A stretch of 60,000 bases of DNA from Phoronis australis (lineage: Eukaryota; Phoronida; Phoronidae). Shown here one piece after another: positions 1 through 13,072 of the stretch. Within the stretch, counting starts at the first letter, position 1. The number at the start of each line of letters is the position of its first letter. Both the position numbers and the translations under genes were made by a program. The DNA lies in NCBI GenBank assembly GCA_002633005.1, contig NMRA01000073.1, positions 531,791 to 591,790 of the forward strand, written 5' to 3'. The notes beneath the pieces are model-generated. The model saw only the letters and a program-made list of their open reading frames with translations, ran no database searches and was not told the origin of the DNA.

Positions 1-734
1 GGGCGGATGTCGGCTCGTAAACATCCGATGTTATGTGGGCGCGTAACCGGATTCAAAATATGGGTTTGGTGAGATCTGGCTTTCGCCTAATCGAATGATA
101 CGAGCCTCGAAAACAGTTTGCTTAATTAAAAGATTTGCTGATCTATGTATTTATTCGAGGCATTTTGCGGCTAATTTCTCCACGATGGTTGTTTTGTAGT
201 ACTCGCACCAAAAAAGCATGCTGCAGGGGACCGGTAGGCCGACTGCTGCGCTGAAGTGCAAGTGTTTTCCGCTATTTGACACGTTACCAAGTTGTGAGCA
301 CTCCAATTAAAGCCCAAGGCTCTAATTTTTGTACTCGAAATGGAGCTCGAAATTATTATTGACATTTTCCGTTCTGTTTTTTGGCCAACTCAACATAAGT
401 GTCTGTTATTCTGTGGTCGAGTGTATTATGGTCTACGCAGACGAGCTTTCATTATGAGGTCATCATATGCAAATTGAGGATAGACAGTCATCCACGTAAA
501 TTATAATGTACAAGAACACAAGACTAGTCCGAGTCCTATTTATCAGCCCTAACCCTGTCATCAGAAAACACGAAAGTTACCTTTCATTGAAATAGCGTCA
601 GTAAGATAACTTCTGCTGATGGAACCAACGGAAGATTCGGTGGTTATGGTGCACCTGAAATTGGACTTGATATATGCATCGAGAATTAACATAACGTAAC
701 GAGTATGTATCTCCAACTTTCGATGATCGAACGA
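1..734. other. No gene recognised
   Basis: Reading frames are short and none shows a domain, an exon border or a codon pattern that I trust. The stretch runs up to the first MITE copy. Confidence 0.5.
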
Positions 735-958
735 GCCCCCCATTTTTGGCTAAGTGGGCAAAAAGTCCGCCTCAGAGAAACAAAAACTACGAAAAAAAAG
801 TAGAAAACGAGACAAAATTCCGCTAAAAAGGCAGGAACTAAGAAAAATCGAGGAATGCACAATTCGTAGCTCTGGACGTACCCCGTGAATCTTATTAAAC
901 GGTACACATTCTCAAAAGTTCGGGTCCCCCATTTTTAGGGTGGGTGCGCGCACGCATT
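735..958 (+). mobile_element. MITE family A, copy 1 (left end eroded)
   Basis: This non-coding repeat has four other copies in the window (25257, 33297, 34184, 57345). Shared landmarks in order are GAGCCCC, GGCTAAGTGGGCAAAAAGTCCGCC, AGAGAAACAAAAACT, a GAGACAAAA stretch, AATTC.TAGCTCTG.ACGTACCCCGTGAATCTTA and a final GGGTGCGCGCACGCAT terminus. The left terminal repeat is not visible, so the copy is truncated or mutated there. It has no coding capacity; movement would have needed a transposase supplied from elsewhere. Confidence 0.7.
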
Positions 959-1029
959 ACATGCCCATTTTACACAGATTAATCAAAGGAAGCCGGAGCT
1001 ACAGCACGCATAAAAGAACCTTTTTACTG

Positions 1030-1210
1030 TTAATATCTGAAATTCTCGAATAACTCGAGAACAGTACGTTTTATCGAGAAACGGATAATGAGATCTACTT
1101 CCATACAAAATTGTAGCAGGATCCATCAGAGGACTGCAGAACTAGAGCTCAGCCAGACAAAAAATTGAAAAGTAGCCGTTACAGCGCCATGTTTCTACCG
1201 TTTTTACCGA
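1030..1210 (+). repeat. Dispersed repeat related to 38.1-39.1 kb
   Basis: The stretch holds AACTCGAGAACAGTACG, then AGAGGACTGCAGAACTAGAGCTCAGC, then an ACAGCGCCAT block. The same order of motifs recurs two or three times between about 38.1 and 39.13 kb (CTCGAGAACGG, CTAGAGCTC, CACAGCGCCAT). It looks like a diverged dispersed repeat with no coding potential that I can see. Confidence 0.45.
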
Positions 1211-1949
1211 GAACAAGTGGTCTTAGATTTCAACGATAGACAATGAGTTTGAATTTTATGTAGAGAAGACGGAAAATGGAACATATGGAGCAGGTATAAA
1301 CAAAAACAAGACCAACGCTGGAGCGTTAACAAGCGCCCACCGTTCATCACAAATGACATGTCTCTATGGGCTAAGGTAAGGTACATTAAGGCTACTTAAC
1401 CGATATTACCACTATGGCTAGGAGCAGCAGCAAAGCGTGACATGCGCCCGAAGTGCATCGCATACCGTTTCATGAATTATAATAACGTTTAAGTCACCCA
1501 CTGATTGGTAGGTACAGTACTGACACACAGCTAAAAACTGCTGGTATCTCAAAGATAGCATAAACCCATTCAAGTTTCACTTAAATATAGTTTCCAGGCC
1601 TTTTACTGGAGAGAACTCATTTTTAAAAGGAGTGGAAATTCTACCAAATGCATTGTATCTTTTGTAATGCTCCGTCAATGACAGGAGGCGGGCATTTTAC
1701 GTTAACATAAAAGTCCTTATCAAGGTCAAAATGGCCACTATAGAAGGTGTGGCAGTGGCCGTCGAGTCCGCCGAAGATTTAATTGTGCCGACGCAATAAT
1801 ATCATGTACACAAGTTTTATTGAAATCTCTCAAGTGGTTCTCTACCTATCCAGAAACGTATCTTCAACCTGTGTTCTTTGGAATTCATCGAAAGGTGCTT
1901 GACTTATACAGAGTTTACAGCTGTAGGCCTATATGTGCACTGATACGCC
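1211..1949. other. No gene recognised
   Basis: AT-rich sequence without a recognisable exon or element. A TAGGCCTA octamer sits near 1926. Confidence 0.5.
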
Positions 1950-2105
1950 ATAAAATGTAACAATTTCGTAAAAAGTAACGTTGTTAAGCCTCTCCTTATA
2001 TGTAAGAAGCTGTTTCATTTTACATAGTTGGTACAACTTACGTCGAATGTACAAACGAGAAATGTACTGTTGTTACATTTTACGAAACCAACAACATATT
2101 ACAAA
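1950..2105. repeat. Inverted-repeat (foldback) segment rich in GTAAAATGTAAC
   Basis: The left side reads ATAAAATGTAACAATTTCGTAAAA and the right side GTTGTTACATTTTACGAAACC, so the two ends are near-complements. The same GTAAAATGTAAC/GTTACATTTTAC words recur at 4700-4835. This looks like a small foldback MITE or its remnant. Confidence 0.45.
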
Positions 2106-2459
2106 CAAAATCCCCAAAATCAAGATCAAGTGCTATCTGACACGGAAGCGGTACTCGAGTATTTTTGGACGAGGGTGCCGCCCGAAAAAATTGGATACCT
2201 ACCCGTTTAGAGAGTGTACTCGGACAAAAAAGCGACCCATTTAGAGACTAATTTTGTGTAAAAATTCATCTTTTCGCACAGTTCTGTTCCAGAAATTCAG
2301 AAAAGGCACCCTTTTAGATAGTATTTTCTCGAAAATGGCACCATTTTTGAGAGTGCTTATCGCTGTGTAAAAAAACCATTGAGCGGCACTTTTCATATAC
2401 CTCTTATATAGGAATGCCCTACAGGCTTACACGGCATAAGTCCGACTACCCCTTATCAT
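2106..2459. other. No gene recognised
   Basis: A slightly repetitive non-coding stretch (ACCCGTTTAGAGA / CCCATTTAGAGA / CCCTTTTAGATA) between the foldback segment and the microsatellite. No exon is seen. Confidence 0.4.
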
Positions 2460-2579
2460 TTTTATTACACTTACATCACTGTTACTACTATTACTGCTAT
2501 TGCTACCTTTACTACCATTACTGCTATTATACTAATTACTACTTTCGCTATTATTACCTGTTATCGGTATCGTTATTAC

Positions 2580-2672
<93 letters not shown>
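2460..2672. repeat. Compound trinucleotide microsatellite (TTA/CTA, ATC, ATT)
   Basis: Imperfect TTACTA/CTATTA triplets pass into a pure (ATC)n run of about 20 units and then a (TTA)n run of about 11 units. The serine/leucine-rich reading frame across it is only the translation of the microsatellite. Its length is likely to vary between individuals. Confidence 0.95.
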
Positions 2673-4699
2673 GCTTAAATTTATCTGGCAAGGATACAGT
2701 TCAATATACACAATGCATGTTTTAACAAAGTGCTAATACATCATGGTCTTCAAAGATTTTAAAATCATCTCATTTATGGTTCATTGTTTTCACCGGGTTT
2801 CCCAAAATGGACAGCGAGTGCTATTTAAAAAGGATTGTAAAGGGGTTCCTGTGCTCAGCCTTGACGACATTGTGAGAAATGTCTAGTCAGCTGTGGGTGC
2901 AGAGTAGGCCTACTTTTTGGAAATGAGGAGATTGAGATTTAAAATCTTGTTTTCACGTTCGGCAACTTCAAAAATTTATTATTTCTGAACTATAGTTAAG
3001 CACGGTATTGTTTGCAAATATAACTATATCCTTCTGTAGTTTGCCACTAAGAACTGAATTCGGACTGTAATCCTTTACATGCGACTTACATCTAAACTTG
3101 AGGATACCCACCGTGTTATCATTTTTGTCTCTTGTTGGACATTCCATTTCAAAGAACTGGGTCTCGTTCTACAATGATGTGTAATTTCAAAAATGGCGTT
3201 AAATTAAACTCTGGAGACATTTACCGAGAACTAGCGACTAGTCGGCTGCGGTCACCGGGTCATTAAAATAACTGGTAATTGACATACAAAACACGTAACA
3301 ATTTTATGTGGAACGGGTCCCAATATTCTTAGAACACAGTGATTTAAATGAGTGATTTAAATTATGTTTCATTGGAAGTGGGTTGTATGGAACAAAAACG
3401 GCCCACGTCGAAGTCAGCGATGTTTAATATGCGTTTTTATGCGATGTAGCAAAAGGTTTAACATTCCCTTATCTGCATAAAACCGCGCGTGTTATTGGCA
3501 GGGAGTTGCAACACAAAAATGGCTCCTCATGAGACACGTGACTTCACGTCCAATAATACTAGAATGCCCAATATCTGTCTTTACTTGTATGTGCTTCGGA
3601 TTAACGAGCATTAGCCGAATAGCAATTCTAATTGATATTTTATGTTGAAAGATACTAGAAAGAGAAAGTGCATGTTTTTGTAGTCCAAAAGGCTGATTGT
3701 CAGCTTTTTTCGGACAATTGCCCCTTTTTAAAAACTATTTACCTGGACACAGCTTGAGCAAAATGGCCATGTCTCTTCAGAGTGTTAAAATATTTTCTAT
3801 TTCTCCCGCTAGGCCTCACATTTTTACGTTTACACGTCACGGTTTGATTGGGTTGTTACCACTCCTATTTCAGACAGGTTTGACACCATAGGAACAATGA
3901 TATTTCTTTCAGCTTTTAAGCTGCTGTCACTTTTTTTAAACTATTGGGCGACCTTTTGCTGTTGAAATGGCAAAAACTGTCAATTTATCCACAAAGAAAC
4001 GCGTTTTTTTATTTCCTTCCACCACTTTCTTCCTCCACAATGTCTTTAAGGAATTCTCATTGGTAATTAAAGTCGTAGACACAACCCGTCGGCATCAAAA
4101 ACTTTGGTCTTGCTCCTTTTGTGTGGAGCATTAGCGATTACTCCAAGACAATAAAACACTGGCTGAAATAAATCAAACTATCGCGGATTAAAACGAGTTT
4201 TTTTTCTATAAAACTGGCTTACGAAATTGAATTCTCCGTGAAAAAACTGTTATTGTCGTTTGTTCTCGAGGAAATACGATAAATATTAGCCAAAATACGA
4301 TGTCATTGTTTCTGTTGTGCTTACCAAGGGAAATATGTCATACTGTAATGCCGGATACACACTTGGTTTATGACCTGTGAGCGCCAACAAAAATTGCAAG
4401 AACGCGTTAACAATAAAAATTGTTACCCGATCCTGAAAACTCCTTTCGTCTGGAGTTGAAACTATACGGGATACATTTTTGACTATACCAAGAAACTGCT
4501 CATGTTAAAAAACAGTGAACAGCACATAGGGACACATCTATAAGTTCGAGTTGGTACATGTGATAGAATTTCATTCAAACAATCGGTTAAAAAGGCGTTA
4601 TGGGTGTGAACCGTTTTCCTCCGTGTGACACTGAAATACCATGCAAAATCATGAAACATGACGTCGGTTTCGTAAACTCCCTGTAACAATGGGACGTGC
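2673..4699. other. No gene recognised
   Basis: About 2 kb of AT-rich sequence with only short open frames. No domain, repeat copy or convincing splice-bordered exon was found. A TAGGCCTA octamer occurs near 2908. Confidence 0.5.
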
Positions 4700-4835
4700 A
4701 TTTGACGTAAATTGTAACTATTACATAATGTAACAACTTGTTACCTTTTAGGATAGGCCTAGCAACGTAAAATGTAACAATGACGTAAAATGTAATAGAT
4801 GTTTCATTTTACGAAATTTTTGCATTTTACGGTCT
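4700..4835. repeat. Inverted-repeat segment rich in GTAAAATGTAAC (second copy)
   Basis: Several GTAAAATGTAAC words in direct orientation are followed by their complement in TTTCATTTTACGAAATTTTTGC. The vocabulary matches the foldback segment at 1950-2105. A TAGGCCTA octamer lies inside it near 4757. Confidence 0.4.
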
Positions 4836-5187
4836 ATCAGGGCACATACTAATGAGCAAATTATTAACTTTATTGGGGAAAGTGCCTCCGCAAATATTTC
4901 ACAAATTTGCACATACTCTCAGATAAAACATGCTTCTTATAATTGACTGCACTTGATTGACTTTGTAGGTTGCACCGTGGCTATCAGCTTCAACATCGGA
5001 TTGGTCTATAAACCGGTAGTTGTCATCAAGAACCAAATAGATGTCTTAACCGGCGTGCGTTGCGTAGACGTAGATTCTTGCGATAAAACCAAGAACTTCC
5101 AAGGCTTTGCGAGATATTGCCGAAGCACGCGATCACACTAGCTTCTTTAGCGAAATTTTCCGTCACGAAACCCTAACCCGTACTCAC

Positions 5188-5329
5188 CTGAGGTGATCAC
5201 CTTGATAAGCGATAGAAAATAAATAGGTTGCATCCATCTGGACCTTGCCTGCTTTGAATGTCACCTTGCCTTTGATAGGTTTTGGCTTCAGACGCTCCAT
5301 GTGTTCTAAGACCACTGATGTTTTACCGT
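5188..5329 (-). CDS. Candidate internal exon, unassigned
   Basis: On the minus strand an open frame with protein-like composition reads DGKTSVVLEHMERLKPKP, then GKVTFKAGKVQMDATYLF, then AYQGDHLR. It runs from a CCCAG acceptor to a strong donor, CTCAG|GTGAGT. The exon would be 142 nt, starting in phase 1 and ending in phase 2. The ATYLFSIAYQGDHL end loosely recalls the GTY.VSY...GDHL pattern of filamin-type immunoglobulin repeats, but the spacing is not typical, so I do not name a family. It lies downstream, in transcript direction, of the CCP exon at 13073-13249 and could belong to the same gene. The upstream border is less certain than the donor. Confidence 0.4.
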
Positions 5330-7042
5330 CTGGGTCAACCAATAGGAAACATTATACGCGCGTATACACAGCAGTTCAGGTAAGCAATACGCAAGACCAA
5401 ATGTGCCTGTCTTTCAATTTCAGTTATAGTACTGTGGTTGTCAGGAGTAGAATGGCACTGATTTGGCCTTGGCTGCTTGTCCTGATGATGAAGTTTGAGA
5501 CATCGAAACATGTTGAAATTGAAAAATCTCGTTGTTTTTATTAACAATTTAAGAGACTGTAAATAGCTACCCAGGCACGGATTAATGAGAATCAGAGTTT
5601 GAGTTGCAGATGAGATGAAGATATAGAGTAAGACGTTATAGAATCAACAGCTACAGCGTCAGTCAATAGAGTGCCAGCTACATGTATATGGAGACAGAAG
5701 GTTATTTAATCAACGATTGAAACATTGCTGGAAGTGTCTCAGGAGTTCATCACAAGCCAAATTCGCAGCACTAATCGGACCATAGAATAGACATTGCGTC
5801 GGAATTGCAAACGTATGGTCAAGATTAATTAAGTGCTTAACTAGAACCAGTCTCCAGTATATCCTCGCAGCGAAAGCTATTAGCACCGGTCATGGACGAC
5901 CGGCGTCCAACCATCAAAGGGATAAAACATGACAATGGTCCACACGGCTAGTGATAATCTGTTCAGAAGTTCGAGAGTCCCACTAAATAGTTTCATAAGG
6001 TTGGTAAAATTGACTTCGGAAGATGTCTACTGATAGGAGCAGAAACTGTCAAGGTAATATGTTCTTTCCGGTTTTGAAAATAAGAATTTTCATGAGTCCA
6101 CTGTGAGGTTGTGATTAGTGCAAGTGATCGAGTTGAACAATGGGTTAAAAGGTCCCCTACTCACCCACTTCGTGTTGACTAATGGGAAAAGTTAACATGC
6201 ACACTCATATTATTTGAAATAATCATTATCTGCCTGTGACTCGCCGTGTCGAACAGTTTTCGAAAATGGCGCGTTATGAAAAGAATTGAGCAAGTTTTGA
6301 ATGAAATTCGCCGACTTCCTAGTCGTGAAAGTAGGCTTGACAGCAAAAATCTGTGACGATCCGAATGGTTTGTTCAACACGCTATTACAGGGCCGCAGGA
6401 GGAGCGTGGGGGGGGGGGTGGTCGGGGGCACGTGCACCTCAATAAAATTTGCAAGCGTCAGGGTTAAACCGTGGCAATCGTCACAGGCGTGGGGTCGGGG
6501 ACAGTCGAGAAAAGAAAGACTGCGAAATACGGATAAGAGAGATAACTCGGTAACAGTGTACGGTTGAGTAACCTGCCAGGACATTGTTGTTAGGGTCTCC
6601 GCACAGGTCGTCTATTCATCCATACATGTATATTTCGAAAAATCGAGAAAATTTGTAAAGCGACTGGATTTTTAAATTCAATTAGACAATTTTGCGAATG
6701 CAAAACTATATTTTCTAGAGGCCTCTGTGGCAAAGGATAACGGAGACAATTGTCGCATTACGTTTTTTTTTCGAAATTGTTTATCACTTGAGAAAAATTG
6801 ATGACCTGACAGATAACATCAGTTGCTGCGCATTTCCTGATTTTTGAATAAATCTTTTCATATTTAGGGGCCCAGTTCTTGAAGAGGGCCATTAAGGACA
6901 TTCAAGGGGCCACCTTTTTCATTGACAAATTCTAAAGGGGCCGCTCAGGAGAGAGGACCCAATGTTGGAATCGATTACCTATATTTTCCTGTTTTTGTGA
7001 AATCGTGGAAATGATCTTTCACTCTCTTCTACACTTAAATGT
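5330..7042. other. No gene recognised
   Basis: Frames are short and without domain signatures. A run of G (6409-6418) and mildly GC-rich sequence at 6390-6510 stand out only by composition. Confidence 0.5.
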
Positions 7043-7387
7043 AAACTATGCTAATGTATAGCAAGAACTAAACGACAATGCTATTTGAACATCATCTTAG
7101 CTAAACAAAGTGCGATTGTATTCATTGACAACTTGTAAAAGTGAACACAAAAAATTCTGCAACTAAGTGACGCACCTTCGGGCTCACATGAACCGCATCA
7201 TGCAGTGCTATTCCCCAAGACCACTTCAGGATACTTAGAGGACACGGTTGAGTGATTTAAGGCGGATCATTTTCCACACCAAACTCGTTCTTACAAACAT
7301 TTGGAAATTTCCAACCTAATTCGTGTTCACATCGTCGCCGCTATATGTTGTGTTTCTAATTAATTTGACCAAGCAATCACAGAGATA
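7043..7387 (+). repeat. Dispersed repeat, copy without MITE insertion
   Basis: This approximately 345-bp block is clearly homologous to 33026-33588. Shared landmarks are GCTAAACAAAGTGC, ATTCATTGACAACTT, GGACACGGTT, AAACTCGTTCTTA and CGCTATATGTTGTGTTTCT. In this copy the sequence passes directly through TTCACATCGTCG. In the 33-kb copy a 240-bp MITE is inserted at the corresponding ATC. No coding potential is apparent. Confidence 0.8.
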
Positions 7388-8105
7388 AGTTCAACTTTAA
7401 TGATGTTTAACGTTTCATCTTAAGGTGTCCCATTTCAGATGAGACCCTCTCTCGGAAGGATAGTTCGAGAAAAATAACCCTTTGTCTCTCTATACATATA
7501 AATCCGACACTGCCAAGTATTTAGGAGGGGAATTTGAGATTAAAAACACAAAACATTTCGTTAACAGCACAGCAATATCAAGACATTCCACCCAACCAAC
7601 CAAAAATATGAAAATACAATTGGATTGACCGCCATCGAACAGGTGCAACGTTGAAGAACGTAAAGACCACTGTGAATTACACAAAAGGACTAATTCCGAT
7701 GGTTAGTTATAAAATAATGTTCATTTTTCCAATAGTATCACAAGAATAGTATTTCTTTTGAAGATCGATAAGAAGTTGTTTGTAAGGAATTTTCACATGT
7801 CAAAAAGACTGTCGGGGTTATGATTTGTGATGACCGTGTACATATCAAACTGGGGTACTCAACGTACTCTTGCAATCATAAACTAAAGATTTCAGCGTTT
7901 TTTTTTGGAGTTCACGTTTAACTCGTGAACCGTTATAGGTACCTCTGAAATGAGCAACTTAATACGCATGCCCCGTGCCTCATGTTCCCCCGGTTACCAG
8001 CCAAAACTCTGCAAAACTGCTTATAGCATTCCGTTCAGATAAACAAATTCGTTGATGACTGATTTACCTGTTTATGCATCTACAAAAAAAAATAGGCTTG
8101 TAAAA
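7388..8105. other. No gene recognised
   Basis: A non-coding stretch leading up to the first LINE remnant. No exon or further element is identified. Confidence 0.45.
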
Positions 8106-10290
8106 AATTTCGCCAGTCCAGGTCTGTCAGTGACCTAGAATTTTACAAATCACGCAAGAGAAAGCACCGAAAGTTGATTAGAGTTAAGAAACAACCGCAG
8201 AATTCAAAGACATTAAAGACAATAAATAGCACAAATGATACAAAACAATTCTGGAATTTAGTGAAAGCAAACTTTCGCAAAAACAAGTCTATATCCTCGA
8301 TCACGCTTGATATATGGTACCATTATTTTGATGATTTACTAAATCAGAAAGTTCAGATCGGTGAAAATGTGCACAATAATGGTCTTCATGTTTTGAATGC
8401 TCACAGCAACTTTTGCGAACACTGTGAGGCAAATGACCCGAATCTTTGAATTGTGGTTTTACTGTGACTGAGATCGAAATGGCTATTCAGTCACTCTCCA
8501 GCGGAAAGGCGGCTGGTATTGATGGCTTGAGTGTCGAAGTGTTTAAGTGCACCAGTAGTCAAGTAAGTCCTTTTTCTAGTGGCTCTACTCAACAAGATTT
8601 TGCACAGTGGTGGATGGTACTCGTAGGCATAGTGTGATACTATTTTGGTACCACTGTTTAAACAGGGGAATTTCAATGACCCTAATAATTATAGAGGAAT
8701 TTCCCTTCAGCCAGTGATTGGAAAAGGTTTTATTAAAATTTTAAATGTGCGCCTTACTGATTGGGCCATGGAGAATGATGAATTGTATGAATGCCAAGCA
8801 GAACTCCGATACTTCTATAGCACTGTCGACCAAATTTTTACGTTGTCAACTATGGTTCAAAAGTAAATAAGCAAAAGCAAGGACATCGTTTCTGCTGGAC
8901 ATTCATTGATTATTCTAAACCATTTGACAAGATTCCCCATCAGTTGCTTTGGCCCAGATTACAAAAAATGGAGTTCATGGTGATTTTTTAAAAACTTTAC
9001 ACACAATGTATAGCAAACTTCGGACGTGTACGAGAACGCAGGGTAGTATAGCTGATGTTTTTGAGTGCAGTATTGGCCCTAGGCAAGGTTGTTTGTTAGG
9101 CCCTTTTTGGTTTACATGTACATTGTATTTGAATGAATTAGTAGAATGTATCCACTCTAGAAATGACGATGGTATTTTTCTAAGTCAAAATGTCTCTGAT
9201 GTAAAAGTATCGATATATGCCGATGAAATGGCCTTGTGTGCTTACTCTCCAGTGAAACTGTAAAAACTACCGTGTACTTAAAAGAAGTTCTGCCAGGAAT
9301 GGGACAAGTCTGTAAATTTAGTAAAAACCAAAATTATGGTGTTTAGAAACGGAGGTCTCATGAGAAATTGCGAGAGGTGGTATTTTGGAGATGAAAAACT
9401 GCAAGTGGTTTCCAGTTTCCAGTATCTTGGTGTTGTGTTCACGCCAAAGTTATTGTGGTCTATAGCTACTCAGACCCTGCCAGCCCACGCCACGAAAGTC
9501 GCCATTACCAGTCGACAAGCTACAAAGAAGCTTGGGCATGTTTCAATTGCGTGTGGCGTTTTAGGTTTTTGATAAAATGATTTTCCCTACCTTGTGCTAT
9601 GGAGCCGAAATATGGGGCTTTAAAGAATACAACTGGTTTGAACAAGTCGTAACTCAAGGGCAGCTTACGACAGTTTGCTTGACTTAGAACAAAATGGTCG
9701 TCATTCCCGAAATTTGGCCACATCAGTTAGACTTATATTGTCAAATTATGGATTCCACGAAAGACGTTGTGTGTGAAAATACTTTTCTGCTAGTTTTTAG
9801 ACAGCGGATAAGGGATTGTTGTGCAAGGATGGAGACAAGATTGTTGAGAGTAATCCTAAGCTGTGTATTTATAATCAATTTAAAGAGAAATTTAAATTGG
9901 AAAAAAAATTAAGTGTGAGTATACCCCGTGCACAAATTATGTCCATGGCACGTTTTCGTTGTTCCAGCCACAGTCTCATGATTGAAGTAGGTAGGTAATT
10001 GAATTTGGATAGGGCAAACAGTGTGTCCCTTCTGCCTCAATGTTCTAAACTGTGATAAATATTCTGAACTGAGCGAATATTATATTGAAGTGTAAAGCTG
10101 GAATTTTCCATCTTTTTAAGTTCAATAGATTTATGTCAACAAGTGATGATGCTAAATTAGTCAATCTATGTAAATACGTATTTTACGCTTTTCGTCTCCA
10201 TGACAGCTTGCTGCACTCTTAAGTATGTTACATGTTGTTCATTTGTACAGTGGGCCTATTGCCTTTATTACATAAATAAATTGATTGATT
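8106..10290 (+). mobile_element. LINE (non-LTR retrotransposon) remnant, family 1, 5'-truncated
   Basis: The fragments lie in order but in shifting frames. The linker before the reverse transcriptase is at 8174-8449 (FWNLVKANFRKNKS). The early RT motif TEIEMAIQSLSSGKAAGIDG follows at 8446-8580, and NNYRGISLQPVIGKGF at 8675-8730. FIDYSK.FDKIPH lies near 8900, GPRQGCLLGPFWFT at about 9080, and the catalytic box near 9215 reads YADE where YADD is expected. FQYLGVVFTPKL follows at about 9415. The C-terminal region (ARFRCSSHSLMIEVGR, then a cysteine-containing segment) runs to about 10050. The 3' tail ends in AAATAAATTGATTGATTGAAA near 10290. At least six frame breaks and the altered catalytic box show that it is dead. 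The C-terminal part matches the minus-strand copy at 13318-14260. The clade is not assigned. Confidence 0.9.
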
Positions 10291-12684
10291 GAAAATCGAT
10301 AGAATAAATGACTGTCGACAATTAAAAGCTAATCTTGTAAGCATTAATGATGTTTGAGTGAATTTAGTTGCAGCCTGAACTTGAAAAACGCTATAGTCCG
10401 ATCCCCAAATAGTAAAGTACACTAAATGATATGCCTATCTAAAATAGCTCTCAAAGACTTTGACGAAATATATAGACGCTGAGGTTGGCCAATAGTGAAT
10501 TATATCAAATAAACACAGAAAAACCAGGACACACAGAGTCTATATATTTTACATCTAATTAACACACACTGGTAAATTGCTGATGATATAATTGTCCAAA
10601 TCTCGTGCGAAAAAGGCGATTTTGAAACAGCTCCAGGGACACTATACCAGGGACCTCGGGACCTTGTATTTTCAAAAAATTCCTTCAAAGAATGATCATA
10701 ATAAAACGAAGTTTTCCCGAAACGGCATCACAATAAAACGGATCTTGACCTTAGAGCCAGCGCAGACGGATAGATAAGATGCCTGTCTCAAGTGAATCAT
10801 AGCTGAGGTGACCAGCGACTAGCTTTAGTTCATCGAATTTCGCAATCTCTCTGTCAGTAGATCTCGGCTACATTTACTTCAAGCACCTCCCAGCTACTCG
10901 TCAGTGCGCTGGCGCCAGGTCCATTCTTACTCTCCATGAATCTTAGTTGATTCACGGTTACTCAACTTCTGATGGCTGCATCCCTGGGATTGCCCCCAAC
11001 CTATGGCGGACGTGGGAGATTCGGTACAAATATGGCGGCATCGGTAGCGTGGGGGGGAGGTTGGTTGTNGGGGGCGAATTTTGGCGAAGTCGAATTGGTT
11101 TGTGCCCTCAATAATTTTTGCCTGTATTTAAATATAAAGACTAACTGATTCGTTTGAGAATATCGACAGTGTTCCATAACTGGTCGACGGAATCAATGAC
11201 ATGTCAGCGAGTCAGAAATGATTCGTCACATGATGACGCTAGGCGCGTTCCATTTTTATCAACAAGAGCGTTCGTCCACCATAAGTGTTTTGTGTAGCGA
11301 AATGAATGGACAGAATGTGCTTTTCACAATGGCCAGTTTGTGAGTAAAAGCTGGGAACATATACACAGTATACCAGATGACGAATGTATTGCTCCTATCC
11401 TAGAACCAATGTTACTACCAGCTCCCACCAGAGAACTAAATTTGCGCAAAGAATGAGAAGCGTCTCCTTATAAGATACTTCTCTGCCTAGATATTAAGTA
11501 TTTTTGAGATCCAACCAAAATAAAATATTTCGAAGAGAGCTTGGACCGCAACAAACTGTTTACTCTGGACAGAACTTCGTTTTGATGAAATGTTTTGTAA
11601 TCACGGTGTTTCAGAAATCCTAATTCAAGAGTGGTCTAGATACTCCTACTCCACTGCCAGGTTACAGGCCTGAAACCGCATGGGTACGTTGGAGCATATA
11701 AAGTCTATACAAGCGCGCACAAACTAGGAACCTTAAATGTTAACAGAGAATTGTATCACAGTTCATACTATAACCACTAGGTGTCTCTGTAGCTAGCTTC
11801 CCACCATGGCACCATATTGTCTTCGTGACTATACATTGATATTACATAGAGGTAGGAATTTTTACCTTTTCCACGTGTATTCTTTTTTAGATCTCGTTTA
11901 TAATATATTATCATTATCCTTAAGCTATCCAGTAAGCATGCTCTTTACTTGTACTTCTAGGTCTCCATCATTCTTTCAATAAAGGTTTGAAACGAAATGA
12001 CGAATGTTTATCTTGTTAACTTAAAACACTTTCAAGAAAACCTCGGTACCAATCTTCAGTGAGGAAGCCCAACAGAATTAATGTTGTATTGGTGGTGATG
12101 GTCGTGTGACGAGTCGTTGCCGGCGAAAAACGTTACCGATGCGCAGAAAATACAAAAATCCTGCGACACACACATAACAGTTCTAGCACATGAGTGTAAC
12201 GAAAGACATATTACCGGGTCCCACGTTCGCCGTGCATCTGAATTTGATTGGCATTTTGGGGTGGTCGAATGCATTTAACTGTTTGATTACCACATGGTAT
12301 GGTCGTCCTGAAAAGAGGCATCAATGCAATATGTCAGAGCTCTCGATGTAGAAACCAATTACAAAATATCAATTACATTTACAATGTGAATTGCAAACGG
12401 CGACCCGTATCACATGGAATTTGACAAGGTAACTCGCATTACGATTGAACAGGGACGGCACCGCAGAATTGCAAGCGAAACGTGTCCATGCCTTGTTGTG
12501 ATGGAATTTTTTGAGAATCGATCTAATTTTTGATATGCTCCAATACATTCACCTTTGATGTAATTTTGATGTAACGTTCGTGTTCATTTGCAATCGCTAA
12601 ATTACTATAATTTTACCCCATGCCAGAAAGGAAGATGCAATATGATAGATGTTGAATTGTAATCCTGCATAATTAAGTTCCATC

Positions 12685-12716
<32 letters not shown>

Positions 12717-13072
12717 CACGCATGCGTGTGTCCACGCGTTTTTTATCATTTTATGGCAGGCTGGTGGTCTGTTCACATGGAAGAAATCCACCTCTTTCAT
12801 TCATGTTTAAACTGAACAACAACTGTTGCATTAAATAACTCAAACTTTGAGCCCCTAGGCTTTTATTGTGCTTGACTCAGGCACACCGTAACAATTACAG
12901 CAGCGTTTGTAGTAATATTATTCTTTCATAATTCTATCAACCAAACAGAATAAAATCCGTTTGATATACATAACAGTACAAGCATGCACACGGTTGCGCG
13001 TTTAATTAGTGACTGACACAAAAAACATCAGTCCAAAAAAACGTCTGTTAATAATAAAATTTCGAAACTTAC
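10291..13072. other. No gene recognised (includes an isolated N at 11069)
   Basis: About 2.8 kb with no convincing exon. A plus-strand open stretch near 11302-11458 has protein-like composition (EWTECAFHNGQFVSKSWEH) but no start codon, domain or clear splice borders. A single N at 11069 in a G-rich tract is probably a contig join; I see no duplicated flanks there. Confidence 0.4.
12686..12718. repeat. (TG)n microsatellite
   Basis: An alternating TG tract of about 15 units, with CG interruptions at both edges. Confidence 0.95.

Noticed and set aside
2414-2725. Protein with poly-Ser and poly-Leu runs
   Set aside because: A direct translation of the ATC and ATT microsatellite.
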